Source of the DNA: Neorhodopirellula pilleata
GTDB lineage: Bacteria; Planctomycetota; Planctomycetia; Pirellulales; Pirellulaceae
Direction of reading: 5' to 3'
Length of the DNA: 64,000 bases
NCBI RefSeq assembly: GCF_007859915.1
Contig: NZ_SJPM01000001.1
Span: 733,502-797,501, forward strand
The notes under the pieces are model-generated. The model did not search any database. It had not been told where the DNA came from and saw nothing but the letters and a program-made list of their open reading frames with translations. The position numbers were made by a program, and so were the translations under genes. How positions within the stretch are numbered: the first letter of the stretch is position 1; each line of letters starts with the position of its first letter. Shown here piece by piece: positions 8,742 through 17,623 of this stretch.

Positions 8742-9896
8742 ATGAGCGATTCCCAGGCTGAACCCCCATCCCAGGCGGAAAAATCGCCGCGAGTCGGAAC
8801 GGAACTTCGGTCGGAAACCCGATCACTGGCCGAGACTTGGTTCGGGCGTGAAGTCGCTCCAGGCGAATCAATCAATGCGGAACTCCAAATCACCGAAAGT
8901 TATAGCGGTCGGAATATCTCCATCCCGATCCGTGTGATTCGAGGCGGCGAGCCGGGACCGTCGGTGTTCGTGGCCGGTGCATTGCACGGCGATGAACTCA
9001 ATGGAACGGGGGCGATCCGGTCCTTGTTGTCCGATCGCGAATTCGTCGTGCGGCGGGGGACGACGGTCATGATTCCGGTCCTCAATGTACTGGGTTTCGA
9101 ACGTCATTCGCGTTATTTGCCCGATCGTCGTGACCTCAACCGATGTTTTCCCGGCAACGCGTCGGGAAGCATGGCGATGCGGATGGCGCGAGTGATCTTT
9201 GATGCGATCGTCTTGCGTTGCGACTACGGGATCGATTTGCATACCGCCGCGGTGCGCCGCACCAACTATCCCAGCGCAAGGGTGGACTTCAATAACGAAC
9301 AGTGCATGAGAATCGCCAAAGCGTTCGGGGCCGGCGTGATCTTGGACGGAAAAGGTCCCAAAGGTTCCTTCCGCCGCGAGGCGACCGCTGCCGGATGCCC
9401 GACCATCGTGGTCGAGGGTGGCGAGGTGTGGAAAGTCGAACCATCGGTCGTCGAGACCATGACGCGGGGCATCATCAACGTGCTCAAGGAACTCGGCATG
9501 GTCGACGGCCAACCCGATGTGCCGGTAAACCAAGTACGTATTCGAACAACCAAATGGATCCGCGCCGAACGCGGTGGTTTCTTGGACCTTCACGTTGCCC
9601 CCGGTTCGACCGTGGTCAGCGGTCAACCCTTGGCGACCAACAGTAGTCTTGTCCACGAGGATCAGAATCGACTCGAGGCACCCTTCGACGGGATCGTTAT
9701 TGGAATGTCAACGCTGCCCGCCGTTCAACCCGGCGAACCGGTCATTCACTTGGGAAAACTCGCCAGCCCCAATTCGGCAGCCCGCGTCGAACGCAATACT
9801 CAGGCCGACGAGCTGCAACGGACGACCCAAGCTCATCTTTCCACCAACGTCCAGGTGACCGAACCGGGCAAGCTGAGCCGGCCATCGTCGTTGTAG
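8742..9896 (+). CDS. Zinc-dependent succinylglutamate desuccinylase/aspartoacylase family protein
   Basis: 384 residues. The catalytic fold of the M14-like AstE/AspA family is evident: zinc ligands in 'ALHGDELNG' (His82, Glu85) and 'DLHTA' (His167), 'DLNRCFPG', and a Glu in 'TIVVEGGE'. A C-terminal barrel-like domain ('GGFLDLHVAPGSTVVSGQPLA', 'APFDGIVIGM') is typical of the subfamily of uncharacterised desuccinylase-like proteins that often pair with RimK-type ligases. It is expected to hydrolyse an N-acyl amino acid or remove an amino acid from a modified substrate; the real substrate is unknown. No signal peptide. Divergent from the signalling operon. Confidence 0.9.
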   Translation: MSDSQAEPPSQAEKSPRVGTELRSETRSLAETWFGREVAPGESINAELQITESYSGRNISIPIRVIRGGEPGPSVFVAGALHGDELNGTGAIRSLLSDREFVVRRGTTVMIPVLNVLGFERHSRYLPDRRDLNRCFPGNASGSMAMRMARVIFDAIVLRCDYGIDLHTAAVRRTNYPSARVDFNNEQCMRIAKAFGAGVILDGKGPKGSFRREATAAGCPTIVVEGGEVWKVEPSVVETMTRGIINVLKELGMVDGQPDVPVNQVRIRTTKWIRAERGGFLDLHVAPGSTVVSGQPLATNSSLVHEDQNRLEAPFDGIVIGMSTLPAVQPGEPVIHLGKLASPNSAARVERNTQADELQRTTQAHLSTNVQVTEPGKLSRPSSL

Positions 9897-9923
9897 CTCA
9901 GCGGGTCGGTAGTGGCATCGGCG

Positions 9924-9942
9924 GAGGCCTTTTGATGGCCTC
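9924..9942. terminator. Possible short hairpin between convergent genes
   Basis: GAGGCC and GGCCTC flank a 7-nt loop in the 49-bp gap between two convergent stop codons. The stem is only 6 bp and no long T-run follows, so it is a weak terminator candidate. Confidence 0.3.
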
Positions 9943-9945
9943 GTC

Positions 9946-12900
9946 CTAAGCGAAGTCCTGCGTGTTAGGAACCAATTCAAAATCGACATCGCCGATCACC
10001 ATGTTGCCCTCGTAGAACCATACGTCGTCAAAGCCGGTGCCCGTCGACACGTAAGTTCCATCGAGTTGCAAGAGCACACGGTAAGCACCCGTGCGTGTGA
10101 TTTGATTGAATCGATAACGTCCTTCGGCATCCGAGATCGTTTGCGCGATTCGTTCACCTGCGCCGTTGTAAAGTTCAATCGTAACGTTGCCCACAGCTTG
10201 GTTCGAAGTCGTCGCAACGCGGCCTTCGACCACGCCCCAAACTCGGAATACATCATCTTGGACGGTGTGGACGGTTGAGTTGCGAGAAATGATTTGGCTA
10301 AGCGTTGTTTGGCGAATCGCCTCAACGGCATCGGATGAGAACACGTTTTCGTACCACAATCGATCGGCGTCGCGTGTTCGTGTGAATTGTTCCGCGATGA
10401 TCGTCCGGAAAGTTTCTCCCATCGAACGCCCAGGTGCGGCATCTTCGGCCAGACCGCCGACCCACAAATCGATCGAATCGACATCGCCGTAAAGATCTCG
10501 CAACTTGTTTTGCAGATCCACGTCCGACGTGATGTCACTGAAGTCATCGACCGGATTCAAACCATAAGCTTGTCGGGTTGAATTGTAATCAGCTAGCCCG
10601 TGGTCTCGTCCACGCTGAATGTTCAACGACGCCAAATCAAAGCCGCCGTTGCCTGGAGCTCCGAACAAGAAATTACGCAAACTATCGACGATTTGATTAT
10701 CAATCGACTGCGCCTGAACGGATGCGGCAAACTTCAATGACGAGTCGATACCACGTTCTTGCAAAATAGCGGGGGCGAAGAACGCCTCAGCCAGGGACAT
10801 CGGGTCATGGAGCGGATCGCTGTACGTGCCCATGAATTCGACTTGGTCGTTCAACATCGTGTGCCCGACCCGATACGCAGCGGTGGAGAACTCCGTTGCG
10901 ATTCCCGGATTGATGTTCGAATCGTATCCACGATAGGCCGCAATCGCGTCTTCGCCAAGCAAGGCGGGAAGGAACTCGTTGTATGTAATCGCCTGTATTT
11001 CGGCGATGACGATCTTGCGTGCTTCCTGGAAGATTTGTTCATCAGACCATTGCGGTGAGTCGGCTTGGATCAACTCTGCCCATCGATTGTGCTCGCGGAT
11101 GAACAGGGTGTGCAGCGTGGTCAAATTTACGTTTTCCATCGCTCGAATGTCGCCGGCCATGAAGTTACCGTTTGCATCAATCGGCAACAGATTGCCGTTG
11201 CTGATTTTCATTCGGCCGCCTGTCAACTCTCGCAGTCGATTGGCGGTCTCGGCATCCGATCCGTATACCATCGAACCGTCGATAAAGGCCGTGATACTAT
11301 TGTCGTGCTGGCGAGGGTTGGCCGGACTCGTGCCGGTTCCTTGACTCGCTTGGGATCGCGTGAGGTTGATCACGACAGCACCGGTTCCCTGGGGATCAAA
11401 GAATCGATCACCCGTCGGAACTAAGATCGCCAGCGATTCGCCATTCTCTGCAGGCGTTTCGGTCAGATCCATGTCATGATCGATGAACTGCCCCCATACA
11501 TGAACCATCACCGAAAGTGCTTCCGGATTGCCGACCGACCCGGGCGTTTGGGCGACGATTAGGTTACTGACCTCCCGGGCACTGGGCAGGCTTTCGCCGA
11601 CGGCCTCGGATGTCCCATCGGCGTAGCGTGCCGGGGCGATTCGCAATAATTGCTGTCCAGCACTCCCCCAATCATCGAACTGCAGATGATTGCCGATGCC
11701 GTTGTACGACCGGGTGTCAGCATCAAATTGCAAAAATCCCGTTGCGTGTAACCACTCGCTGCCCCGAAACCCGGTGACGATCCCGTCATCGGCACGCCAA
11801 GTTCCCGTCGAAATCACGTCCGGGCTTTCAGCTTCAAAGGCAACACCGTCGATCATGATTTTGTCGACGACGAGGTTCTTGTCGAAGTTCGGTCCCATTG
11901 ACCCGTCGATCAATTGAACACGAATCCGATTCGCGTCGATGGGCTGGTCAAAGACACCGTCGGTCGCGAATACGAACGTACCGAAGATTCGGTCCTGGAC
12001 ATCGCCGCCGACACGATCCCATCGCTGGACGACTTGGCCATCGATTGCCAATTCCATCGACTCGGTTCCCGTTTGACCGGCCGCATAGATCGTGATGAAA
12101 TGCTCGGCGCTGCGCGCCGATTCGGCATATTGGAAGTAGCCTCCCGCGTGCAGGAACTCGGATTCAGCGTTGCCCGGTGTGACGCCGATGCCCGGTCGCC
12201 AAGTCCCCGTGGAAAACACGCCTGACGATTCGGTTTGGTATTCAATTCCATCGATCACGACGCGATCGATCCGAACGTTTCGGTCGACGACGCCTGGTTC
12301 GTGGAGATCGTTGGTAAAGACAACTCGAACGCGGTCGGCCGAAACGGCGTTTTCATTGTTGAAAACGAATGCGTTGAACTTGCCTTCGGCATCGTTGCCA
12401 CCAATGTTGGACCATTGGGCGACCGTCGTCCCATCGATTTGAAGCGAGAGGTTTTCTTCGCCCGTTGACCCGGCCGCGAAAACGGTAATGGGCAACACGG
12501 AAGCGTATTGGTATCTCGCGGATTCCGAAACCACGATCGATGATTCGATCGAGCCGAACCGTTGCTCCAAAGTCCAATCGCCTCCACGCCGGCCGTTGCC
12601 CGTCGCGTCAATCGAGGCGGCGACATCGGCCGAGGTGAGATCCGCGAGCGTACGCAGTAATGAACGCCCCTGTTGCCCACGCCCCACGTCGCAACCGTAG
12701 ATCAAGATATCGGCCTGATCCGTTAGTGCCGCCCTCCACGAGTGCACCCATTCGGCCCGGGACGTCAACGATTGAGCGTCAATGAGATCCCGGCCAAGCT
12801 GAATCCGTCCATCGCTTCCATGGCTGATCCAATGCAGGCTTTCGATTCCTGATCGGCCACGCAGGATCTCGGTGATTTGCTCGATCGCGTCGACTTCCGA

Positions 12901-13242
12901 TGAAATCAAGACGACCTCCGCGTTAGCGGGAAGATCGGCAAGCAGCACTGCCTGATCGTCGACCCGCGAATCCACCAAAACGATCGTAGTTCGGTTTGCG
13001 ACGTCTTCCGAACTTGATAGGAAAGTTGCTTGGGCTTCGCCACTGCCGTGCCCGCCATGGATCGCGGAACTCTCACCCGAAAGGGGAACCGCCGACGAAG
13101 AAACGGCTGCGGCGACAACATCACCAGCATCGCCGGCGAGCATCATCCGGGCCTCGAGCTGCGAAATGGACGTGAATCGGTTTGATGCGTTGGCACGACC
13201 AGAGTGACGAGAACGCGAAGTCGATCGCCGAAAGAATATCAT
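9946..13242 (-). CDS. Surface protein: DUF4347, two CBM-like domains, animal-type haem peroxidase
   Basis: About 1098 residues from ATG 13242; the frame could start 34 codons earlier, but the downstream start puts the basic 'RRSTSRSRHSGR' stretch and the planctomycete surface motif 'LEARMMLAGD' at the N-terminus. Using numbering from the longer frame: DUF4347 (about 120-275; 'LHWISHGSDG', 'DILIYGCDVG'), two repeats like xylan-binding CBM60 modules (285-405 and 415-540; 'VFAAGSTGEENL', 'IYAAGQTGTESM'), an animal-type haem peroxidase (about 545-1030) with distal His623 in 'WGQFIDHDMDLT', 'REHNRWA', proximal-His-like 'YRVGHTML' and 'LNIQRGRDHGL', then a SdrD-B-like beta domain. Predicted extracellular oxidative enzyme held to polysaccharide. 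Confidence 0.92.
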   Translation of the reverse strand: MIFFRRSTSRSRHSGRANASNRFTSISQLEARMMLAGDAGDVVAAAVSSSAVPLSGESSAIHGGHGSGEAQATFLSSSEDVANRTTIVLVDSRVDDQAVLLADLPANAEVVLISSEVDAIEQITEILRGRSGIESLHWISHGSDGRIQLGRDLIDAQSLTSRAEWVHSWRAALTDQADILIYGCDVGRGQQGRSLLRTLADLTSADVAASIDATGNGRRGGDWTLEQRFGSIESSIVVSESARYQYASVLPITVFAAGSTGEENLSLQIDGTTVAQWSNIGGNDAEGKFNAFVFNNENAVSADRVRVVFTNDLHEPGVVDRNVRIDRVVIDGIEYQTESSGVFSTGTWRPGIGVTPGNAESEFLHAGGYFQYAESARSAEHFITIYAAGQTGTESMELAIDGQVVQRWDRVGGDVQDRIFGTFVFATDGVFDQPIDANRIRVQLIDGSMGPNFDKNLVVDKIMIDGVAFEAESPDVISTGTWRADDGIVTGFRGSEWLHATGFLQFDADTRSYNGIGNHLQFDDWGSAGQQLLRIAPARYADGTSEAVGESLPSAREVSNLIVAQTPGSVGNPEALSVMVHVWGQFIDHDMDLTETPAENGESLAILVPTGDRFFDPQGTGAVVINLTRSQASQGTGTSPANPRQHDNSITAFIDGSMVYGSDAETANRLRELTGGRMKISNGNLLPIDANGNFMAGDIRAMENVNLTTLHTLFIREHNRWAELIQADSPQWSDEQIFQEARKIVIAEIQAITYNEFLPALLGEDAIAAYRGYDSNINPGIATEFSTAAYRVGHTMLNDQVEFMGTYSDPLHDPMSLAEAFFAPAILQERGIDSSLKFAASVQAQSIDNQIVDSLRNFLFGAPGNGGFDLASLNIQRGRDHGLADYNSTRQAYGLNPVDDFSDITSDVDLQNKLRDLYGDVDSIDLWVGGLAEDAAPGRSMGETFRTIIAEQFTRTRDADRLWYENVFSSDAVEAIRQTTLSQIISRNSTVHTVQDDVFRVWGVVEGRVATTSNQAVGNVTIELYNGAGERIAQTISDAEGRYRFNQITRTGAYRVLLQLDGTYVSTGTGFDDVWFYEGNMVIGDVDFELVPNTQDFA

Positions 13243-13424
13243 GTTGGCAGGTAAGAAATCGGGGAAGGTGGTCCGCCCCTCCTGTGGCGTCCGAGTCGCT
13301 TCAGATGTCGACCCGGTCGAGGAGCAGGGGAGATCCCCCCGCATCGTTCGAGAGCAGTTTAATTGCTACAAACGGAATAACCCGAATCTCTCAACTCGAT
13401 TTTGCCTGAATACCGCCACTCCGC

Positions 13425-13552
13425 CCTTCTGCCCAATGAAAGCCTTCTGCCCCAATGAAAGCCGTCTGCCCAATTACCCGCTTTTTACCAATTAACCCCT
13501 TCTCGTCAATTAAAACTATCTGCCAATAAAAAACTGTCTGCCAATAAAAAAC
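13425..13552. repeat. Degenerate ~18-bp tandem repeat
   Basis: Six or seven units of the type 'cttctgcccaatgaaag' / 'tatctgccaataaaaaac' run head to tail and drift gradually in sequence. They sit downstream of the Cys-Pro repeat gene and upstream of the peroxidase gene on the same strand, directly beside the terminator. An open frame on the minus strand crosses the array, but it is only a by-product of the repeat. Confidence 0.65.
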
Positions 13553-13554
13553 GA

Positions 13555-13572
13555 GACTCAAAAGATTGAGTC
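13555..13572. terminator. Bidirectional intrinsic terminator
   Basis: A perfect 7-bp stem GACTCAA/TTGAGTC with loop AAGA. On the minus strand the stem is followed by TCTCGTTTTTTATT, so it would end transcripts of the Cys-Pro repeat gene just upstream. On the plus strand a shorter T-run (CCCGCTTTTTCG) follows. Confidence 0.75.
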
Positions 13573-13609
13573 CCGCTTTTTCGTTCGGTTCGATACGTTG
13601 TTGCAATGC

Positions 13610-13978
13610 TTAGTTGCAGCAAGGATCGCATGGGTCGCAGCAAGCCTTGGCTGCTCGCTTGGCAGCGAAGTGAGCCTTGAGCTTAGCGAACAAGCCTTGG
13701 CGAGGTGGCTCGCAGCAAGGATCGCATGGGTCACAGCAAACGGGCTCAGGAGCTGGGCAGCAAACCGGGGCTGGTGCTGGGCAGCAAACAGGCTCAGGAG
13801 CTGGGCAGCAAACGGGCTCGGGTGCTGGGCAGCACACGGGCTCAGGAGCTGGGCAGCAAACTGGCTCGCAGCAGTCAGCCTTCTTCTTGAAGCAACCGAA
13901 CAGACCAGCTTCGGCTTGAGGGGCAACAACGGTGCTGACAACAGCCAACAGGGCAACGGCCAAAATCGTACGGATCAT
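13610..13978 (-). CDS. Small secreted Cys-Pro repeat protein
   Basis: 122 residues. Signal peptide 'MIRTILAVALLAVVSTVVA' with likely cleavage at QAEA. The mature protein starts 'GLFGCFKKKADCC' and then has about five units of an 8-residue repeat, PEPVCCPA, ending 'CCDPCDPCCEPP', a basic Ala-rich helix and a second 'CCDPCDPCCN' terminus. Over 20 cysteines in adjacent pairs suggest a disulfide-crosslinked or metal-binding wall component, in line with the Cys-rich proteinaceous envelopes described for planctomycetes. The repeat is also a 24-bp DNA repeat, so copy number may vary between strains. A terminator follows the gene. Confidence 0.85.
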   Translation of the reverse strand: MIRTILAVALLAVVSTVVAPQAEAGLFGCFKKKADCCEPVCCPAPEPVCCPAPEPVCCPAPEPVCCPAPAPVCCPAPEPVCCDPCDPCCEPPRQGLFAKLKAHFAAKRAAKACCDPCDPCCN

Positions 13979-14571
13979 CTAACTCTCCAGTTGGGGGGAA
14001 TTTTAGCCTGCGCCACACGACGAGGCAATTTGCGCAGAGTTTACGGACTGTCGGCCAGCCGTCAACTGGGAGGACGATGTCTAACTGGGAATTCTTCCTA
14101 ATTCGGGGGGAATACAGCAATTGGGGCGATTGGCAGCGAAAATAGCCGCCGTCAGCGGCCTGCGGCTTGTTGATTTAATCGTAACCCGATGCGTCACGGC
14201 GTGTCGATTTAATCGTAACCCGAAGCGTGAGCGAGGGATACTTTTAAAGAGAATGAATGGCGCTCAATCCCTCGCTGACGCATCGGGTTACGATTCAATC
14301 AACAGCCCGCTGGCCAAGAGTTTCGGAAACGCTCGAAAATCACCGGAAGTCTTGGCGACTTTCGCTACGGCCTCTCGGTTTCCAAGCCCTCAGAGGCTCC
14401 ATTTCGCCCAATCCAAAAAAAAGTTAAGATTCGGGTGATTTTGCGGGTCGGATTGCTCGATACAATCCGTAAAGTCCCTGCATTCGGTCTGGTTGGGCTA
14501 CCGTAGCCGTCCCATCCCACCTCTCTCGCCATGCTCTCCATCAGTCACCGACTCCGGGTGACGTTAACCTC
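13979..14571. other. Gene-free region upstream of korA
   Basis: About 590 bp between divergent genes. It should hold the promoters for the Cys-Pro repeat gene and the kor operon, but I cannot single out -35/-10 boxes with confidence. One family A palindrome (14161-14311) occupies the middle. Nothing else recognisable. Confidence 0.5.
14161..14311. repeat. Dispersed palindromic element, family A, copy 2
   Basis: 'ttgatttaatcgtaacccgatgcgtc' and 'cgtaacccgaagcgtgagcgaggg' face 'ccctcgctgacgcatcgggttacg' and 'caatcaacagcccgct' across an AT-richer spacer. The spacer (cttttaaagagaatgaatggcgctcaat) is nearly the same as that of the 48.5-kb copy, so the two share recent ancestry. Confidence 0.8.
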
Positions 14572-16446
14572 ATGATTGAAACGACCGCCAAAAAGATCCA
14601 ATCCGTTACCGGGATCACCGTTCGCCTGTGTGGCGACTCGGGCGACGGAATGCAGTTGCTGGGAACCCAGTTGACCAATACCTCGGCATTGGCTGGCAAC
14701 GATGTCGCCACATTCCCCGACTTTCCCGCTGAGATCCGTGCTCCTCGAGGGACCCGGGCGGGCGTATCGGGATTCCAGGTGCAATTCGCGAGCGAAGAAA
14801 TTTTCACGCCCGGCGATGTGCTTGATGCGCTCGTGGTGATGAACGCCGCCGCTTTCGTGACCAACATCGGCGACCTCCGTAAAGGCGGCATCCTGATCGT
14901 CAATGAAGACGGGTTCAACGACAAAGAGTTCAAGCTCGCCAAGATGGAAAGCAACCCGCTTGATGCGGAAGTGCTGATGCAGCAGTACCGAGTCGTGAAG
15001 GTCAACATGACCAAGATGACCCGAGACGCCGTTGCCGAACACGGTCTGTCGACGAAGATCGCGGACCGTTGCAAGAATTTTTTCGCGATGGGTTTGGTGT
15101 ACTGGCTCTTCGGCCGTTCGCTCGAACCGACGCTGCGTTTCATCGACGCTAAGTTCGGCAAGAAACCCGACGTAGCCGCCGCCAACATCGCTGCCTTGCG
15201 AGCCGGTTGGGCATTCGGTGAAACGACCGAAGAGTTCGGTGAAAGTTACCAAGTCGAAGCCGCGCAGTTGGTGCCGGGAACTTACCGCAACATCATGGGC
15301 AACCAAGCACTCGCTTGGGGTTTGATCGCCGCGTCAAAACTCAGCAACAAAGATTTGTTCTACGGGACGTATCCGATTACGCCCGCTTCGGACATCCTTC
15401 ATGAGTTGACCAAGTACAAGAACTACGGAGTTCGCACCTTTCAAGCCGAAGACGAAATCGCGGCAATCTGCGCCACCATCGGAGCAGCTTTCGGCGGCAC
15501 GATGGGGGTCACCGCAAGCAGCGGCCCAGGTATCGCACTCAAAGGCGAAGCGATGGGACTCGCGGTGATGTTGGAGTTGCCGATGATCATCATCAACGTC
15601 CAACGCGGCGGACCAAGCACCGGGTTGCCGACCAAGACCGAACAGAGCGATTTGCTGCAAGTCATGTTCGGCCGTAACGGCGAAGCACCGATGCCCGTTC
15701 TGGCACCGCGTTCGCCTGGTGACTGTTTCGATATGGCCGTCGAAGCGTGGCGGATCGCGACGGAGTGCATGTGCCCGGTGATGTTGTTGTCCGACGGATA
15801 CATTGCCAACGGCAGCGAACCGTGGAAGATACCGACGGTCAGTGAAATGCCTAAAATCCAGTGCTCGCATCCCGAAGGTCGCAACGGTGACGAACCATTC
15901 CTTCCGTACGCCCGTGACGAAAATCTCGCCCGCCCGTGGGCGATCCCGGGGACGCCGGATTTGATGCACCGCGTCGGTGGATTGGAAAAGGAAGACGGAA
16001 CGGGCAACGTTTCCTACGATCCCGATAACCACCAACACATGTGCGAAACGCGTGCGGCCAAGGTCGCACGAATCGCAGATCGAATCCCCGAACAAGACGT
16101 CTTCGGTGACACCAAAGGCGACGTACTCGTTGTGTCTTGGGGCGGTACCTACGGGTCGTGTCACACCGCCGTGGATCGTTGCCGCAAGGCTGGACACAGC
16201 GTTTCGCACGCACACATTCGGTATCTCAATCCGTTGCCACGAAACATCGGCGACTTGTTGCGATCCTTCCGCACTGTATTGGTTCCCGAGCTGAACTCAG
16301 GCCAATTGCGGATGTTGTTGCGAGCCGAATACTTGGTCGATTGCATCGGCATCAACAAGATCAAAGGCAAACCCTTCACCGTTACGGAACTGGTTGAAGA
16401 AATCTCGCACCACGCCACCGTGCTGCGTCAAAGCAAAGCCGGCTAG
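14572..16446 (+). CDS. korA: 2-oxoacid:ferredoxin oxidoreductase alpha subunit (gamma-alpha fusion)
   Basis: 624 residues, the usual length for KorA with a fused gamma domain. N-terminal gamma domain (about 14-200; 'GDSGDGMQLLGTQL', 'FPDFPAEIRAPRGT'), then the pyrimidine-binding alpha domain ('GNQALAWGLIAAS', 'YGTYPITPASDILHEL', 'QAEDEIAAICATIGAAFGG', 'TASSGPGIALKGEAMGLA', 'NVQRGGPSTGLPTKTEQ') and a C-terminal transketolase-like domain. With KorB it converts 2-oxoglutarate (or a related 2-oxoacid) and CoA to the acyl-CoA, passing electrons to ferredoxin. It acts in the cytosol and stands in for or complements the NAD-linked dehydrogenase complex of the TCA cycle. The exact 2-oxoacid is inferred from subunit layout. 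Confidence 0.95.
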   Translation: MIETTAKKIQSVTGITVRLCGDSGDGMQLLGTQLTNTSALAGNDVATFPDFPAEIRAPRGTRAGVSGFQVQFASEEIFTPGDVLDALVVMNAAAFVTNIGDLRKGGILIVNEDGFNDKEFKLAKMESNPLDAEVLMQQYRVVKVNMTKMTRDAVAEHGLSTKIADRCKNFFAMGLVYWLFGRSLEPTLRFIDAKFGKKPDVAAANIAALRAGWAFGETTEEFGESYQVEAAQLVPGTYRNIMGNQALAWGLIAASKLSNKDLFYGTYPITPASDILHELTKYKNYGVRTFQAEDEIAAICATIGAAFGGTMGVTASSGPGIALKGEAMGLAVMLELPMIIINVQRGGPSTGLPTKTEQSDLLQVMFGRNGEAPMPVLAPRSPGDCFDMAVEAWRIATECMCPVMLLSDGYIANGSEPWKIPTVSEMPKIQCSHPEGRNGDEPFLPYARDENLARPWAIPGTPDLMHRVGGLEKEDGTGNVSYDPDNHQHMCETRAAKVARIADRIPEQDVFGDTKGDVLVVSWGGTYGSCHTAVDRCRKAGHSVSHAHIRYLNPLPRNIGDLLRSFRTVLVPELNSGQLRMLLRAEYLVDCIGINKIKGKPFTVTELVEEISHHATVLRQSKAG

Positions 16447-16455
16447 CGAGATCCT

Positions 16456-16494
16456 CGTAGGCTGGGTCGCAGCCGCTTCGGCGAAGACCCGGCA
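16456..16494. repeat. Short hairpin repeat, family C, copy 2
   Basis: 'taggctgggtcgcagccgcttcggcgaagacccggc' lies in the 114-bp korA-korB gap. It differs from the 3.7-kb copy at about one position. Inside an operon it could tune korB expression or protect the korA message end. Confidence 0.7.
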
Positions 16495-16560
16495 TTCCCA
16501 CTGAAACAGCATCCGCCGCCAATCACGCCACAATAATCCACCTGAACTTTCCAATCCAAA

Positions 16561-17571
16561 ATGAATTTACCCGTCCTTAAAGCAGCCGATTTCGCGTCCG
16601 ATCAAGACGTCCGCTGGTGTCCTGGTTGTGGCGACTATTCGATTCTCGCCCAGATGAAGAAGGTGCTGCCGGATCTCGGCGTGCCGCGCGAAAAGATCGT
16701 TTTCATCAGCGGGATCGGCTGCAGCAGTCGATTCCCCTACTACATGAACACCTACGGGATGCACTCCATCCACGGACGTGCCCCGACCTTCGCGACCGGA
16801 CTGAAATCCACCCGACCCGACTTGATGGTTTGGGTAATCACGGGAGACGGCGATGCGTTGTCGATCGGCGGCAACCACTTTATCCATTGCCTGCGCCGAA
16901 ACCTCGACATCAACATCATTTTGTTCAACAACCGGATCTACGGTTTGACCAAAGGCCAGTACAGCCCCACCAGCGTCGAAGGCCAGATCACCAAGAGCAC
17001 GCCCATGGGCGCGATCGATCACCCGCTCTCGCCACTGTCGGTTGCCTTGGCCGCCGAAGCGACGTTCGTTGCCCGCAGCATCGACGCTCACGTCAAGCAC
17101 CTCGGCGATACCTTGCAAGCGGCCGCCGCTCACAAGGGTACTTCTCTGGTCGAAGTCTATCAAAACTGCAACGTGTTCAACGACGGCGCGATGGCTTACG
17201 CCCAAGAAAAGAAGCAGCGTGTTGAGAATGTGGTCGAATTAGAACACGGCAAGCCGCTGATTTTTGGTGAAAACAGCGACAAGGCCATTCGATTGATGGG
17301 CAACCACTTGGAAGTCGTCAACACGGCCGACGTTCCCGCCGATGATCTGTTGATCCACGACGCTCATGATCCCAATCCGGCGATCCAGATGATGCTCGCC
17401 CGAATGCGATATCCCGAGATGCCCGAGCCGATCGGCGTCTTGCGACAAGTCGAAGGCGTGGCAACCTACAACGACCAAATCAACGAGCAAGTCACCGCCG
17501 CGAAAGCAGCCAGAGGCGAAGGCGACCTTGATAAATTATTCCGCTCCGGCGACACCTGGGACGTCGCTTGA
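16561..17571 (+). CDS. korB: 2-oxoacid:ferredoxin oxidoreductase beta subunit
   Basis: 336 residues. It binds thiamine diphosphate and the [4Fe-4S] cluster: cluster cysteines in 'WCPGCGDYS' (Cys20, Cys23), 'GIGCSSR' (Cys54) and 'YQNCNVF', and the ThDP/Mg motif 'GDGDALSIGGNHFIH...NN'. 'YMNTYGMHSIHGRAPTFATG' is typical of KorB. Follows korA in the same direction, forming the two-subunit enzyme. No ferredoxin gene is adjacent. The 52-bp gap to cysK suggests read-through. Confidence 0.95.
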   Translation: MNLPVLKAADFASDQDVRWCPGCGDYSILAQMKKVLPDLGVPREKIVFISGIGCSSRFPYYMNTYGMHSIHGRAPTFATGLKSTRPDLMVWVITGDGDALSIGGNHFIHCLRRNLDINIILFNNRIYGLTKGQYSPTSVEGQITKSTPMGAIDHPLSPLSVALAAEATFVARSIDAHVKHLGDTLQAAAAHKGTSLVEVYQNCNVFNDGAMAYAQEKKQRVENVVELEHGKPLIFGENSDKAIRLMGNHLEVVNTADVPADDLLIHDAHDPNPAIQMMLARMRYPEMPEPIGVLRQVEGVATYNDQINEQVTAAKAARGEGDLDKLFRSGDTWDVA

Positions 17572-17623
17572 GCGAGATGTCGTCAGACATCCCAAACCAA
17601 CCACCTAGAATCGGAACATCCCC

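Noticed and set aside
13391..13606. Minus-strand open frame with repeated 'FYWQ' words
   Set aside because: The repetition is a by-product of the 18-bp tandem array, and the frame covers the terminator.
13700..13880. Regular 24-bp repeats considered as a CRISPR array
   Set aside because: The units are contiguous without spacers and encode PEPVCCPA in a protein with a signal peptide.
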